Positions 46,971 through 58,305 of a stretch of DNA of 64,000 bases are shown here, piece after piece. The position numbers and the translations under genes were made by a program. The stretch is from Helianthus annuus (taxonomy: Eukaryota; Streptophyta; Magnoliopsida; Asterales; Asteraceae), in the NCBI RefSeq assembly GCF_002127325.2, contig NC_035433.2, positions 83,208,079 through 83,272,078 on the forward strand, in the 5' to 3' direction. The first letter of the stretch is position 1; each line of letters begins with the position of its first letter. The notes under the pieces are model-generated. The model had not been told where the DNA came from, ran no database searches, and saw only the letters and a program-made list of their open reading frames with translations.

Positions 46971-47479
46971 ACTATATAATAAAAGAAACCAATGAGGGGA
47001 CACATGCCATTTATTGAAGCCATCTATTTTTTAATTTTTTCCTCTCTATCGTACTTAATTATAAATAATTAATATTAATTAAAAGATAATTATCAAAATT
47101 TAATTTAATATAAATTTAAACAATTTGTATAGGAGATAATATAATATTTTGAAATATTATTAGATTTCAAAATTATTTATCCTAAAATTAACAAAAACAT
47201 ACACTAAATATAAACTAATATAATGTAAATGATTTATTTATTTTATTAAACTAAAGTAGTTAAGGTAGAAGCCATTTTAAAAATGTTTACAAGGGGTAAA
47301 CAAAAACATTAATCAATGTTTATTGGTTCTATATTTTTCTTTTCGTGTTCAACTCTCAACTCAAATGCGGTATTCACTATGTTTACGTGACATTTATAAG
47401 AACCATCACCGCAATCACCCAATCCATCATATATCGAGTATATCCATTAGTTTTTTTTGAAGATATAATTTTTTATTAG

Positions 47480-47930
47480 ATTCGTTCAACCCGTGTAATA
47501 AATGAGGTCTTTAAAGATATAATTATTTTATTATTTACTATACAAAATAACATTTTACACAACCGTGTAATACACCGGGTTTCTAAAAATATAATTTTTT
47601 TGTTATGTGCTATCTAAAATTAGATTTATTCAATCTGTATAATACACATGGTATATAAAGATATAACAATATAATTTTTTATTGATTGGTATATAAATTA
47701 TATGTGCTCAACCCAAGGTTCTTAAAAATGTAACTTTTTTCATTATTTAATATAGAAAATTAAATTACTCAACCCGTACAATACATGGGGTTCTTAAAAA
47801 TATAACTTTTCTGTTATTTAATATAAAAAATACATTTATATCCCATGTAATAAACGAGATTTTTAAAGATGTATTGTTTTATTATTTGGTATAAAAAATT
47901 ACATTTATCCAACCCGTGTATTACACGGGG
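47480..47930 (+). repeat. Tandem units bearing the Helitron terminal hairpin
   Basis: About seven units of 65-70 bp, each with a CAACCCGTGTAATACACGGG-like hairpin (near 47490, 47563, 47630, 47702, 47770, 47843, 47911), a TTC..AAA.ATATAA stretch and ATTATTTGGTAT. The last, best preserved one is the true 3' terminus. Confidence 0.8.
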
Positions 47931-47942
47931 TTCTAACCTAGT

Positions 47943-48365
47943 TTATTATAATATAGTATAGATATAGATTAGTTGCATATTCTTTCTTTTGATAATATAC
48001 TATTGATTTATAAAGAGAAAAATGATAGTAATCTGTTAGATGAAGACACTAAATTGTACCAATCTTTCATAGTGAACTTATTATGTTAATGAGTTGAACT
48101 TTGAGCACAAATAAAATGAACGCAATTCAATATAGTGATGAAAGTATGGTATTAAAGTACCGGGCCACTAGACGGGTCTCTTTGTTTTCAACCTAAAACC
48201 ATTCATAGATAAACACAAACTCTACAAAAATTATTAAAAAAGTCTCAAATTTCAAGAACCACCTGCATATTTACTTAGAGATCAATCCAGAAACCAGGTG
48301 GGTTTGGGTCGGCTCAGAGCAAATGGGCCAGTCTGTTGAGCCGCTTCTCTTCTCTCTGGGTGGTA
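47943..48365. other. Downstream region of the F-box/LRR gene
   Basis: AT-rich, with the likely 3' untranslated part of the minus-strand F-box gene near 48250-48365. No other feature is seen. Confidence 0.45.
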
Positions 48366-49529
48366 TCACACATACTCTTTTGAGCATGGAGATTCTTCCT
48401 TTAGATAATTAATTATGGTACACTTGGCATCAGGTGATTTGTGTAGCAGGTAAGCTTTGACACCAGGAACAAGTTGTAACGTTTCACTAAAAAACAACTT
48501 GCTGTCAGTTTCAATATATATATGGTGTACCTTAAAATCCAGCTTCAAAAACCTCAAATCCCGAAAAGGTGAACAACGGATTCCATTCACCGGAAACAAT
48601 GCAAGTAGACGAACAACATGTGCGGAAAGCGTAATCGATTTGGCAGCTTGTAAAGTATCGAACATCATCAGCAGATTATCAAACTCCATCTTCTCTTGAT
48701 TTTTGCGGCTGCTACGACCATTGGAATTAATGACCCCGGTGTCAAGAACAGGAAAATGTGCTTTCAACTGTGGGAGACCACTCCCTTTCCACTTGAAATA
48801 TCTAAGTTTTGGAGTCGTGAATTCACAGTGACCCACATCCTGACTGCAGTAAACGAAGGTGAACTCTGAAAGTTGCAGAGCGTGTACATTCAAAGCTTGG
48901 CCATTTGTAGCAAGATAACAACGGACCAATCTTAACTTGTCTAGCTCCGGAAACCCTGAGAACGGATCAAGATCCCTGATGATTACCCATACCAGATGTA
49001 AACTGGTGAGATTCTTGAATGATCCTGATCTTGGTTGCAAAAACGGGCAACCCGCAGCATATTTGCTCACTAACTTCAAGCTTGTTAATGAATCCGATGA
49101 CCAGATCGGCCACATCCAGATCCCTTGGTTATATATAGTGTATCCGATGCTTGCTTCCAGTTCTTTTACACCGTGCAAAAACGCGTAATCAAAAACTTTT
49201 TTTACCATCTGGGCATTGCATGTTCCACCACGTTTGAAGGTTAGTCTACGCAACTGCACTGGTTGACGATTGGATAAAACCTTAATGACAAAGTTATCAA
49301 AAACATGGAGTTGTTTAAAACTATCAGAACTGAAATTGAGATCGGGAACCAAGGTCCATAAAAACGACCATGATCGCGATATCATCGATGTTTCAACGGC
49401 ATGTTTGGCGTCAAGATAAGAAAGAATTTCAAGCAGCGGGATTTCGGGCAGACTGTCAAGCGTTGTTTCTGTTTCTGTACGTAATTTTTTGACCCCCATC
49501 TGAATTGGGGTAAAGATACAATCTTTCAA
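48366..49529 (-). CDS. F-box/LRR protein, probable SCF substrate adaptor
   Basis: An intact single-exon frame of 387 codons. The F-box is at residues 27-66 (LPEIPLLEILSYLDAKHAVE, then SRSWSFLWTLVPDLNF), which in this family binds SKP1 of the SCF ubiquitin ligase. After it come LRR-like stretches (KNLTSLHLVWVIIRDLDPF, ELDKLRLVRCYL, LQLSEFTFVYC) of the plant F-box/FBD/LRR group; a full FBD tail is not seen, although FRDLRFLKLDF appears late. ATG at 49499 (MGVKKLRTE) is a possible alternative start. Codon use and lack of damage suggest a working host gene. The substrate is unknown. A probable leader lies at 49530-49620 with TTAGGGTTT-type text. Confidence 0.88.
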   Translation of the reverse strand: MKDCIFTPIQMGVKKLRTETETTLDSLPEIPLLEILSYLDAKHAVETSMISRSWSFLWTLVPDLNFSSDSFKQLHVFDNFVIKVLSNRQPVQLRRLTFKRGGTCNAQMVKKVFDYAFLHGVKELEASIGYTIYNQGIWMWPIWSSDSLTSLKLVSKYAAGCPFLQPRSGSFKNLTSLHLVWVIIRDLDPFSGFPELDKLRLVRCYLATNGQALNVHALQLSEFTFVYCSQDVGHCEFTTPKLRYFKWKGSGLPQLKAHFPVLDTGVINSNGRSSRKNQEKMEFDNLLMMFDTLQAAKSITLSAHVVRLLALFPVNGIRCSPFRDLRFLKLDFKVHHIYIETDSKLFFSETLQLVPGVKAYLLHKSPDAKCTIINYLKEESPCSKEYV

Positions 49530-49787
49530 ACAAATACAAATAATTTATAGCTGATTTCTAACCTCAATCGCCAATTTGTCTACTTAGGGTTTTGGTCGCA
49601 GAGGGGCTCCAATTTGTCGGTCCTGTAGCGTACTTTTCATGTTGCAGATACTATTTAATTACTTTATCTTTCATCTTATCCCCTATTACTAATAGCACTT
49701 ACGTTTCAGGTCCCTCTACTACTCTTTCTTTTGAACGGCTCAAGTATTATTATATTAAATAAAGGTCCTAATATTAATACATGGCAA
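49530..49787 (-). promoter_or_regulatory. Upstream region of the F-box/LRR gene
   Basis: Should contain the leader and promoter of the minus-strand F-box gene. No TATA box is clear. Downstream of it on the plus strand the large palindrome begins. Confidence 0.4.
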
Positions 49788-49953
49788 AAACTTATTTACA
49801 CATGCTCTATATATTGACCGTATACAGTTATACGGCCCGTATAAAATGAAATAAAACTAACAAAGTCTGTGCCTGCAGACTTTGTCAGTTTTTTACATTC
49901 CATACGGGTCGTATAACTGTATACGGCCCGTATACACCATGTGTAAATAATTT
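49788..49953. repeat. Near-perfect palindrome of about 165 bp
   Basis: TTATTTACACATG at the left pairs with CATGTGTAAATAA at the right. Inside, GTATACAGTTATACGGCCCG pairs with CGGGTCGTATAACTGTATAC, then AACTAACAAAGTCTG with CAGACTTTGTCAGTT around a short centre at 49870-49874. Two further GTATACGGGCCGTAC/CGTATACGACCCGTAT units follow to 50020. It is probably a MITE or an inverted transposon footprint. Confidence 0.85.
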
Positions 49954-50030
49954 GTCTGGTCGTATACAATGTGTACGAACGATGTATACGGGCCGTACAA
50001 CCGTATACGACCCGTATGAAACGAAAATTA

Positions 50031-50500
50031 GATTTTACCCAAATTATTTAAGGGATTTAAGGTGTCAATCACACGAGACATTTTACAGTCGTTAGGTGGT
50101 CAAATCTTTCTAAAAGTAGAAAAAAATATAACATTAACAAGTAACAAAGATTGAAGAATAAAAAAACGTGTCGTATGACTGTAATAAAAAGGAAGGGTGA
50201 GGCATTTGATGAGAGTTGTAAGGAGAAGCGTTTTAATCACTTGTTTCGAATCATCATAGAAGGCGTGTCGGGTTCTGCTAGAAGAGTATCAGGATTTTGT
50301 TGGTTTGTTTTCAGGTAGGGTTTAGAATGTTTGAAGTATTCTTGGTTCAATACCAACTCTTCTGAAAGACAAGAATACAACGTTCATGTATCACAAGGAA
50401 TGACCGATCTAAGGCAGAGAACCTGATTTAGATACACAAATTCATCACCGGTTTCTACAACACAAGCACATACACAATTTGTTGGAAGAACCCGACACAT
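50031..50500. other. Mosaic region, F-box remnants
   Basis: No intact gene. The segment leads into minus-strand F-box debris. AT-rich parts show no clear structure. Confidence 0.4.
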
Positions 50501-50930
50501 CTTCTGCTAGTTACTCTTTTCTCCGATTTCAACAAATCTTTCAAGGTCTTAAGTGATGGACAATTGGTTAAAAGATGTAGAAGAATTTGTGTAGAGATCT
50601 TTACGTACAAATTTGCATCATCCTTACGGTTACAAATGAAGTATTAAAAGATGTTAGTTTCTTGACAATATGGTTTCTCGACAAATGAAGTATTATCTGT
50701 CCTTGCTGCCTCTTCGGTTGGTAAAAGACATAGGATGGTTTCTAATACAGGCTCTTTTAGAGAAGCGTTGGGATTCAAGGGTTTATGAGTAAAAGATGTT
50801 AGCTTCTTGACAGTATGGTTTCTCGACAAATGAAGTATTATCTGTCCTTGCTGCCTCTTCGGTTGGTAAAAGACATAGGATGGTTTCTAATACAGGCTCT
50901 TTGTCAGTTGTGGTTGATTTATAGGAGGAG
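50500..50930 (-). pseudogene. F-box/FBD gene debris with a tandem duplication
   Basis: Minus-strand pieces read LETILCLLPTEEAART (an F-box stretch) and ISTQILLHLLTNCPSLKTL (a repeat-like stretch). A block of about 152 bp with GTTTCTCGACAAATGAAGTA and TCTTCGGTTGGTAAAAGACA is present twice in tandem, near 50646-50755 and 50797-50901. Frames are broken throughout. It lies 1 kb from the intact F-box gene and may derive from a lost paralogue. Confidence 0.7.
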
Positions 50931-51479
50931 GTTATGAAACGAATATGTGTTTATGCGAATTCCCAACATCCTTGCTTTATTCTCTTTAATCTATTAGAAC
51001 GATCCTTGTTTTGTCACGTACATGCGTTTAATTCCCAACATCCTTATTGTATCAGACTCTCTCCCCTCCTTTTCTCTCTCTGACAACCCTAGACCCAAAC
51101 CACCGCAATCCACCACGTTCTGCGAAAAAAAAAACATCATCTTTTCATCATTGTTCTTGAAGATGAAGATGAAGATGAAGAAACGAGGGTTTATTCTCTT
51201 TAATCTATTAGAACAATCCTTGACTTGAATTTGTGGATTTCGGTTGGGTCAGAAACTTAACAATTTTCACAGTGGTGCCAATGTCCTACTACTACAATCC
51301 TTCCAACGCCTGATTCCGATACAACCCTTGATGTTGAAACCGGTTTTACCTCATGAAAAGGAAAGAAAGAAATTTTTTTAGAGAAGCGTTGGGATTAACG
51401 GTTTATGACTCAAAGTTAAATTTTTTTTTCTTTAATCTATTTTTTTAGAGAAGCGTTGGGCCTCCCATGTACCTTGGCT
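50931..51479. other. Scrambled repeat mosaic
   Basis: Phrases recur: TTTATTCTCTTTAATCTATT at 50977 and 51189; TTTTAGAGAAGCGTTGGG at 50755, 51376 and 51441. They look like template switching or repeated local rearrangements. A GAAGAT microsatellite lies at 51158-51178. No gene. Confidence 0.55.
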
Positions 51480-53060
51480 TCGGCAGAGCTAAATCAGTTA
51501 AAGGCTTTGCTGGAGGGAACTTTAGGATGATTACAACTATGAAACTTAAACGTGCTCGAGCTTTGCAGCTCACTACCGACTCTAACTTGCCTGATCAGAC
51601 TCGCTCTGTTCAAACTCGAGAACTGAAAGAAGAGGATTTTTAAGTTGAACCCATGCGGGGCAGAGGGAAGCAACCTTGGACAGGTCAGACGATACTCGTT
51701 ACCTCCTGGAACGAATGTGGGTCTCATTATACGGCAACTGTAGGGAACTCGTGTTGAGCAAATCACACCGGCTTCGATATTCTAGTCATCCAGGTTTGGA
51801 TGAGAGACACTAGGATTTATAAACCTTGTACTGACGATCGGGCATGAAGGCCCACCTAGTTAAGTATGTGAATGATGGATGGACTTGTGGGAAAGTCAAA
51901 GTGAAGGATCAGCAACCAGCAATACCCACATGGAAATGAGAACAGACTGCCATGAAATTTGGTCGCTATTCTACTTACAACTCGAAGCGGAAACAATATC
52001 ACCTGGATGATCGTTGATTGTCTCACGTAACCTGCACACTTTCTAGCCATCAAGCAAACGGATAAGTTTTCTACACTTGCAGTCATCTACCTGAAAGAAG
52101 TGGGTGCTAGGCACGGGGTGCCTACCTCCATTATCTCTGATTGCGACTCACGATTTGCATCTGATTTGTGGGCAGACTGAACACAACATATCACCCACAA
52201 ACGGATGGGCAGACTGAACACAACATCCAAACTCTTGAAGACATGCTTCGAGCATATGTAATCCACTTTGGCAACGGATGGGAAAGACACCTCCCTTTAG
52301 TGGAGTTCCCGTATGACAACAGTTACCACACCAGCATCCAGGCTGCTCAGTTCGAGGCATTGTACGGGCAGAAGTGCCGATCACGTCTTTGTGGGACAGA
52401 AGTTGGAAACAGCCAAATCACTGGCCCAGAAACCGTCGTAGAAACAACAGAGACGATTGCTCAGATACGACAATGAATGGCGACAGCTCGTGACCGTCAG
52501 AAAAGCTACGCTGATAAACACAGGAAACCACTCGAGTTCCAGGTTGGAGATCGAGTACTACTTAAAGTCTCACCTTGGAAAGGTGCAGTTCGTTTTGGTA
52601 AGCAAGGCAAACTCAACCCGCGGTATGTTGGACCTTTCGAAGTCACGGAGAGAATTGGCAAGGTGGCCTACAGATTGAGTCTACCCCAAAGAACTCAGTG
52701 GAGTTCACAACGTATTCCATGGGTCGAATCTGAAGAAGTTTCTGTCAAAGGAAACACTCATAGTTCCTTTCAAGGTGCTCACCATCGAAGATCAGTTGCG
52801 ATTTGTCGAAGGACCAGTAGAAATCTTGAATCGGGAGATCAAGATTCTTAAACGCACCAGGATACCTATTGTTCGAGTTCGTTGGAACTCCCGTCGTGGC
52901 CCAGAGTTTACCTGGGAACGAGAAGACCAAATGAAACACAAATATCCCCAGTTGTTCGAGAACAATGAAACCACTACTGAGCCTGAAGCTACTGTGGAAT
53001 TTCGGGACGAAATTCCAAACCAACGGGGGGATGATGTGACACCCCAGGAAAACTAGGAAA
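51480..53060 (+). pseudogene. Ty3/Gypsy pol remnant, chromovirus-like 3' part
   Basis: Decayed pieces in order: DQQPAIPTWK (linker to integrase), VDCLTSPAHFLAIKQTDKFS-like text at 52010-52080, IYLKEVGARHGVPTSIISDC at 52085, a gap in the integrase core, then TYHPQTDGQTEHNIQTLEDM at 52190, LEFQVGDRVLLKVSPWKGAV and GKLNPRYVGPFEVTERIGKV at 52530-52670, and a C-terminal LNREIKILKRTRIPIVRVRW. The last parts are the integrase C-terminal and chromodomain-type region. Several stops and frameshifts are present, and the first two thirds of pol are missing. It leads directly to the LTR at 53136. Confidence 0.82.
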
Positions 53061-53135
53061 CCATGCAACCTAACTAGCTTCCTCAGTAACTATGTGCTAA
53101 ATTTCGGGACGAAATTTCTTTCAAGTTGGGGATGA

Positions 53136-55890
53136 TGTGATAACCCGAACTTTCAAGGTTAGTTTTGTTTAATCTCGTGACACCTGACTAGCATCGCTAT
53201 TATCCATGTCTTACTATTTTTCGTCACTATGTTTACGTCTCGTATGTCTGTTAAATTGTTTAATTATATCTAGTTCTTGTGATTATTCTAGTTCTTGTGA
53301 TTATCACCTATGATATAACAAATGGCCATGACTAGTTAGACAATGTTGCATCTTCATTCTTCATACTCTATTTGGTCCGAACCCATGTAGCCCGAATGCA
53401 CAGCCCACATTACACGGCCCATGAACCCTTGTAACCTCATGCACGCACATAAATGTGCGTGGTTTTCTTGAATTAGTTTCCTTTTACCACAAGAGAACCC
53501 TAGTTATTCTTTTCCCTGTAGCGACTTTCAGCAGCCCCATCCCTTCTCTCATTCCCAGTTGCCTGATAACAGACATCACCAAGTTATTCCATCCCAAGGT
53601 TAGTACCCTTGTACTCGATTAGATAGTTGTCCTTGGCTGTATATGTCTTGTCGTGGTATCAAGCATGATTGTGAGTTTATGTTATAACATGAATGATGAT
53701 GATTGGATTATGGGAATGCTATGTGAAACTGGAAGTTGTTATTATGATGAATAGGTGATGATCAGTTAACATGCTAATGATTAGAATTATTTCATATGAT
53801 TGTGATTATATGTGGATGATGTGAATCATTGATCTAGGGTTAAATAACATGTTAATGAAACGTATTGTTTATATATATATGATGATGATAACCTTGAATG
53901 AAAGTGGAGGCCATGAGTGATCTAATCAAACAATAATATTTGGTGCTCATGTGAAACAATGGCCAATGTTGTCAGCCATTTGCTTGAAGTGGTCCAATCA
54001 AATAAAAGGTTTAATGAATTAGAGGGATCATGAGGCATCTAATTAATGTTGTCAGAATGATGTGAATGATTGTTAATGGCAAAATAGTGATTAATCGTAT
54101 ATAAATGCATGAGTAGAAGGAATTGAGTTAATGGGTAGTAACTTGATGAAACAATCAAAGTCCCATTTAGTGTCAGTGCATTTAATTTTTGCAGTCAAAC
54201 AATTGAGTTGAACTTTATAAAAAGATGAACCCATGTAAGTTGGTATGCACTAATTAGAGTTGCTCCAATCAATTTCTAGTATTAATCGGTTCAATCATTA
54301 CTGTTGGATTAGAATGATATAATATGTGCATGTCATTAATGTTGTGAAGAGTTTATTATGCTAACAAGTATGTGAAACACAAAAATTGCTTTATGTGACT
54401 AACTGTGCAATTAGTAAATGGACATTAGGATTGTTAGGCCGAAGGATTTAATTGGGCTTTAGCAAACGGGCAGTGTTATTTGGTTATGTTATTGGACCGA
54501 GGGGTTTAATGGGCTGAATGTTTAATAAGTTGGGTTAATAAGGTCTTGGGCCGCATAGGGGTGCGGCAGGGGTAGCCGGGTGGAGGCCCAAGCGCACGAC
54601 ATTTCTGTTGGACCGGGCAGGTGGGCTCTTGCTCGATGCTTGGGCCGGATCACATTATTTAGTGGGCCTGGGATTTATTCGGGCCACGGGTTAGACTCGG
54701 GCCGCATAATTGATTGGATTACTGCATTAAAGTATTAACGGTGAATGTGAGACGTGAATGGAATATGTGAAGTGTATATGACTCGAATGTTTACTATGTG
54801 ACTACGTGATTACTAATACACTTTGTGCAAATTGTTACATACGTGTGTCTAGATACGTGAATTGTGAATTCCTGAAACTGACTGTCTCTGGTAACCACGA
54901 TAGGGTTTGATTGATCAACTTGAATACGTGAATAAACATACCGACCAAACCGAGTTGAGTTCACACTTTCCACAAGGCATGGGATTCCCAAGGGTTTGGA
55001 ATGGGTAAAGGATTGAAACTGAAACTACGTGATCTCCTAGTTTGGGACACGTACACACCCTCTTTATTGAAGGGTGACAACATGTGATAAGTATTTAATC
55101 GGAACCGTGGTTTGGAGATTTCGTACACACCCTCTTTACTGAAGGGTGACAACACGGATACTAGACCAAAACTCTCTATCATGAAGTCCCTCCTTTTTAT
55201 ATTGACTTAATCGCCGGGCCAATGGCGAGCGGGTCATTAGTTAGATAGCGCTATTTAGGTTTGACAAGCCTCACACCGTGCCGCAGAGGACGGGTGTGAA
55301 CTAATGGATCTGGGCACTAGTCAATGATGATAGACATTGACGTTAGGGCACCAACTTACTTTAGTCAGTGGTCGATATTGTATACGGGTCTAGTGGTTCA
55401 CATAGGGAAGCTCCTACTGGTTATGGTTTGGGAAAGAAGGAATTGGTAAATCATATTTTCAACTATGGGGTAACCCCCACGGCAAGTAAGCCAGCTAAAG
55501 AAAAACTATGTTTATGAAACAACTTAAAACGAACACCCAACTGTGAACTCGCTCAACTTTGTTGTTGATTCGTTGTTACATGCCTTGCAGGCCTTTAGGT
55601 GCATATCAATTGGAACTTGCTGTCTGGGAAGCTGGAGTGGTCATGGGTCGAGATATATGGAATCTCAATACAAGCTCAATGGTTAATGTACTCTTGGTTT
55701 ACTAAACACTTAACAAATGATTTATGCTTCCGCTGTACACAATGAACGATATGTAACGTTTGTAACGCTTTATGTTAATAAATGAAAGTTTTATTATAAT
55801 TATGAGTTCAATGTGATTGGTGGCTTGGATCCTGGCATGTCACACGCCTCGCGGGGGTTTTCCGTACGTGGTATTTTGGGGGGTGTGACA
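53136..55890 (+). repeat. 3' LTR of the decayed Gypsy element
   Basis: Begins TGTGATAACCCGAAC after the purine tract TTCAAGTTGGGGATGA and ends GGGTGTGACA. The 2755-bp length fits long-LTR chromoviruses. A 5' LTR partner was not found. A short duplicated segment GTACACACCCTCTTTA..GAAGGGTGACAACA occurs at 55049 and 55123. Parts from 55240 on are also present in the LTR remnant at 58680-59750. Confidence 0.75.
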
Positions 55891-56221
55891 TTTGCAACCC
55901 TAATACAAATCGGATATATCTTCTTACTTCAAACTCAAAACGATTACAAACTAATGGCAGGTAGACGAGCAACAAGTTGCGCCGCTACCCCTTTCTGAAT
56001 AGCAAACCCTACCCTGCTAAACACAAAATTCTGCCCCTTAACATGTGCGGTGTTACTGCTTGCTTACCACCTGTTGAACCCGCTTCAGGAACCGCACCGC
56101 GTCAGGGGCGAGAGCGCCAATTGAATTAAATACTGTAAATGAATTAAATCAGTCCCCCACAAAGTGCCGACTTCCGAGTAGTGTGAACATGATTATTTTT
56201 GTGGTAGTATAATTATTAGAA
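55891..56221. other. Intergenic DNA, one dispersed motif
   Basis: Contains GCAACAAGTTGCGCCGCTAC at 55969, also found near 15899, then GC-richer sequence. No gene. The last nine bases, TTATTAGAA, are the duplication of the next MITE. Confidence 0.5.
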
Positions 56222-57186
56222 GGGATTTTTACATATTTCCCCCTCCTAAGAAGCCTTATTACATATTTCCCCAATCCCTAAATTTAATTACATATTTCCC
56301 CTTCCTAAAGAAGGCTTATTACATATTTCCCCAATCCCTTAATTTAATTACATATTTCACCTTGCTAAAGCACATATATTACATTTTTGTCGATTTCTTT
56401 AAAATACTCATATATAGTTACTATTTTACCCTTAATGAGTTTATTAAATAACTAAATATATATTTCCCATTCAAATAAAATCTATTAAAAAAATTATAAG
56501 ATTAACAATATGTTTTTTTTTCTTTTGCTTTTTAAGTTTATTCCTTGTGTAAATTGAATATAAATCGGAATCGGGACCAGACGCAAATTTGATTTTTGGT
56601 TTGCTGGGTTATATTAGTTGTTTACTAATTAAAATTTGAAATCAAATTATCTCTTTTTTTTTTATTCGAGTTAGGAATCTGTAGGGTTCTACCAAATTGA
56701 TTAAATTCAAGTTACATAGTTCAGTTGTACTTGAATCGACTAGAGTTTGTTTGTTTTTTTCTAAATTAAATGTGAAAATAAACTTCTAGATGGTTCCAAC
56801 GAAAAATATTAAATTCAAATTCAATAAAGAGTTAAAATAGAAAAAGCAAAAAAAAAAAAAAACATATTTTTAATGTTATATTTTTTATGTATTTGATTTT
56901 ATTAGAATGAGAAATATGTAATTAATCATTTAATAAACTCATTAAGGTTAAAATAGTAATTCTATAAGAGTTTTTTAATGAAATGGATAAATATGTAATA
57001 TATGAGGTTTAGAAAGGTGAAATATGTAATTAAATTTAGGGATTGGAGAAATATGTAATAAGGTTTCTTTAGTAAGGGGAAATATGTAATAAGGTTTCTT
57101 TAGGAAGGGGAAATATGTAATTAAATTTAAAGTTTGGGGAAATATGTAATAAGGCTTCTTAGGAGGGGGAAATATGTAAAAACCCC
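56222..57186. mobile_element. Mutator-like MITE with about 200-bp inverted ends
   Basis: TTATTAGAA flanks it on both sides (56213-56221, 57187-57195), the 9-bp duplication typical of Mutator elements. The ends read inward GGGATTTTTACATATTTCCC and GGGGTTTTTACATATTTCCC. Each end holds three to four TTACATATTTCCCC repeats separated by CTTCCTAAGAAGCC or AATCCCTAAATTTAA. No transposase is present. Confidence 0.88.
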
Positions 57187-57194
57187 TTATTAGA

Positions 57195-57235
57195 ACTAGG
57201 TGAATTCCCGTGCATTGCAATGGGGCATTCAGTTG
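57195..57235 (-). other. Helitron 3' terminus, minus strand
   Basis: Minus reading: hairpin CCCCATTGCAATGCACGGG, then AATTCAC and CTAGT ending at 57195, with T following. The Mutator-type MITE stands directly beside it. The 5' end was not found. Confidence 0.6.
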
Positions 57236-57831
57236 GTATCAGCTTGGTTTTTAACAATATTCATACGATACTGTTACTCGGTATAGCAACCAAAAAATAT
57301 ATGACAAAGATGATACTGACATGTGTTTTGTAATGTTTGAAAACCATAAAAAAGAATACAAGTATTAGTTCAGATAATACTGATACGGATATCGATGTCA
57401 TTCAGTCAGATTTGGTTTTGTTCATCATGACCTCGGACGGTAATGGCTCGATTCGTCGAGATAAAAAAATTAACATGTATTAAAACATAGTAGCTGAATT
57501 TTAATGGAACATTATATTTAATTACTAAAATAATGAAAAGGTTAATAAAATATATCTTTGTGCTTGGATCACTTGTACATTATTATTCAGAACTCGATTT
57601 TGAGTAAATTCGTATTGATACGTGAATAAAAATAAGTGGATTGTAACGACACACTCTAAGGAACAAAATAAACTAAAAAGTAATTATATCATAAAACAAT
57701 AAAAAAGTACATATAATATAAAAAAATAATTAAGTATATGATAAAGAATAAAAAATAGTTTTAATTTTACTTCATATAACTTTGGTTGTATAAATGTCAG
57801 TCAATATGTAAAACTATAAGAATTTAATTAA
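57236..57831. other. Probable Helitron interior, no gene
   Basis: AT-rich sequence between two minus-strand Helitron ends, without supported genes. Confidence 0.35.
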
Positions 57832-57872
57832 ACTAGGTTTTTTCACAATCACCGCGTTGCGGTGAACTTATT
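57832..57872 (-). other. Second Helitron 3' terminus, minus strand
   Basis: Minus reading: hairpin CACCGCAACGCGGTG, then ATTGTGAAAAAAC and CTAGT ending at 57832, with T following. The stem is 6 bp with a 3-base loop. The 5' end was not found. Confidence 0.6.
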
Positions 57873-58044
57873 TTGTTATTTATTCTGTGTTTACATGTGT
57901 TTTGAAATCACTACGAGAGCGTTGCACACGAAACCGCTGACAAGAATAAAAAGAAGATATAGAAAAAAACACTAAAAGATAGCCGAAAGAAAATCAACCA
58001 AAAAAATTTTATGGTAATGATTTTGTTCGCATGAAACCCGTGGT

Positions 58045-58214
58045 CAGAGATAAGCAAATGGTATTGGATACCGAACCTGAATTTCCCTAACCAAAAGATC
58101 TTAAGTACAAATTCGGTACCGACATTTGGCGCCTACTGGTTTTTACCTTCATATACCGGTACCATAACCGGTATTTTCGGTATCGATATCGGTTGGCACC
58201 GAGCTCATCCCTAC
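58045..58214. mobile_element. GGTACC-rich element, copy 2
   Basis: Starts AGAGATAAGCAAATGGTATT and ends CCGAGCTCATCCCT, with GGTACCG units inside. Related to 26087-26252. Confidence 0.5.
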
Positions 58215-58305
58215 CCATGAAACTGAAAAAAAGAAATCATTAAAAGTTGAAGAAAATCAACAAAAAAGTTGCACGATACCGTTGTTGTTCGTACGGTACC
58301 CATGA

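Larger units (their letters stand above)
46333..47942 (+). mobile_element. Helitron, with a second Helitron start inside
   Basis: 5' end TCTATACTATATAATAAAAG at 46333 after A; 3' end hairpin CCCGTGTATTACACGGG at 47913-47929, then TTCTAAC and CTAGT (47938-47942), followed by T. A second 5' end starts at 46764 (TCTATACCTATACTACATA) and resumes after a hAT MITE with TAATAAAAGAAACC at 46977. So either two copies are nested or one inserted into the other. No gene is present; both are non-autonomous. The same family ends bound the RPA-carrying Helitron. Confidence 0.85.
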
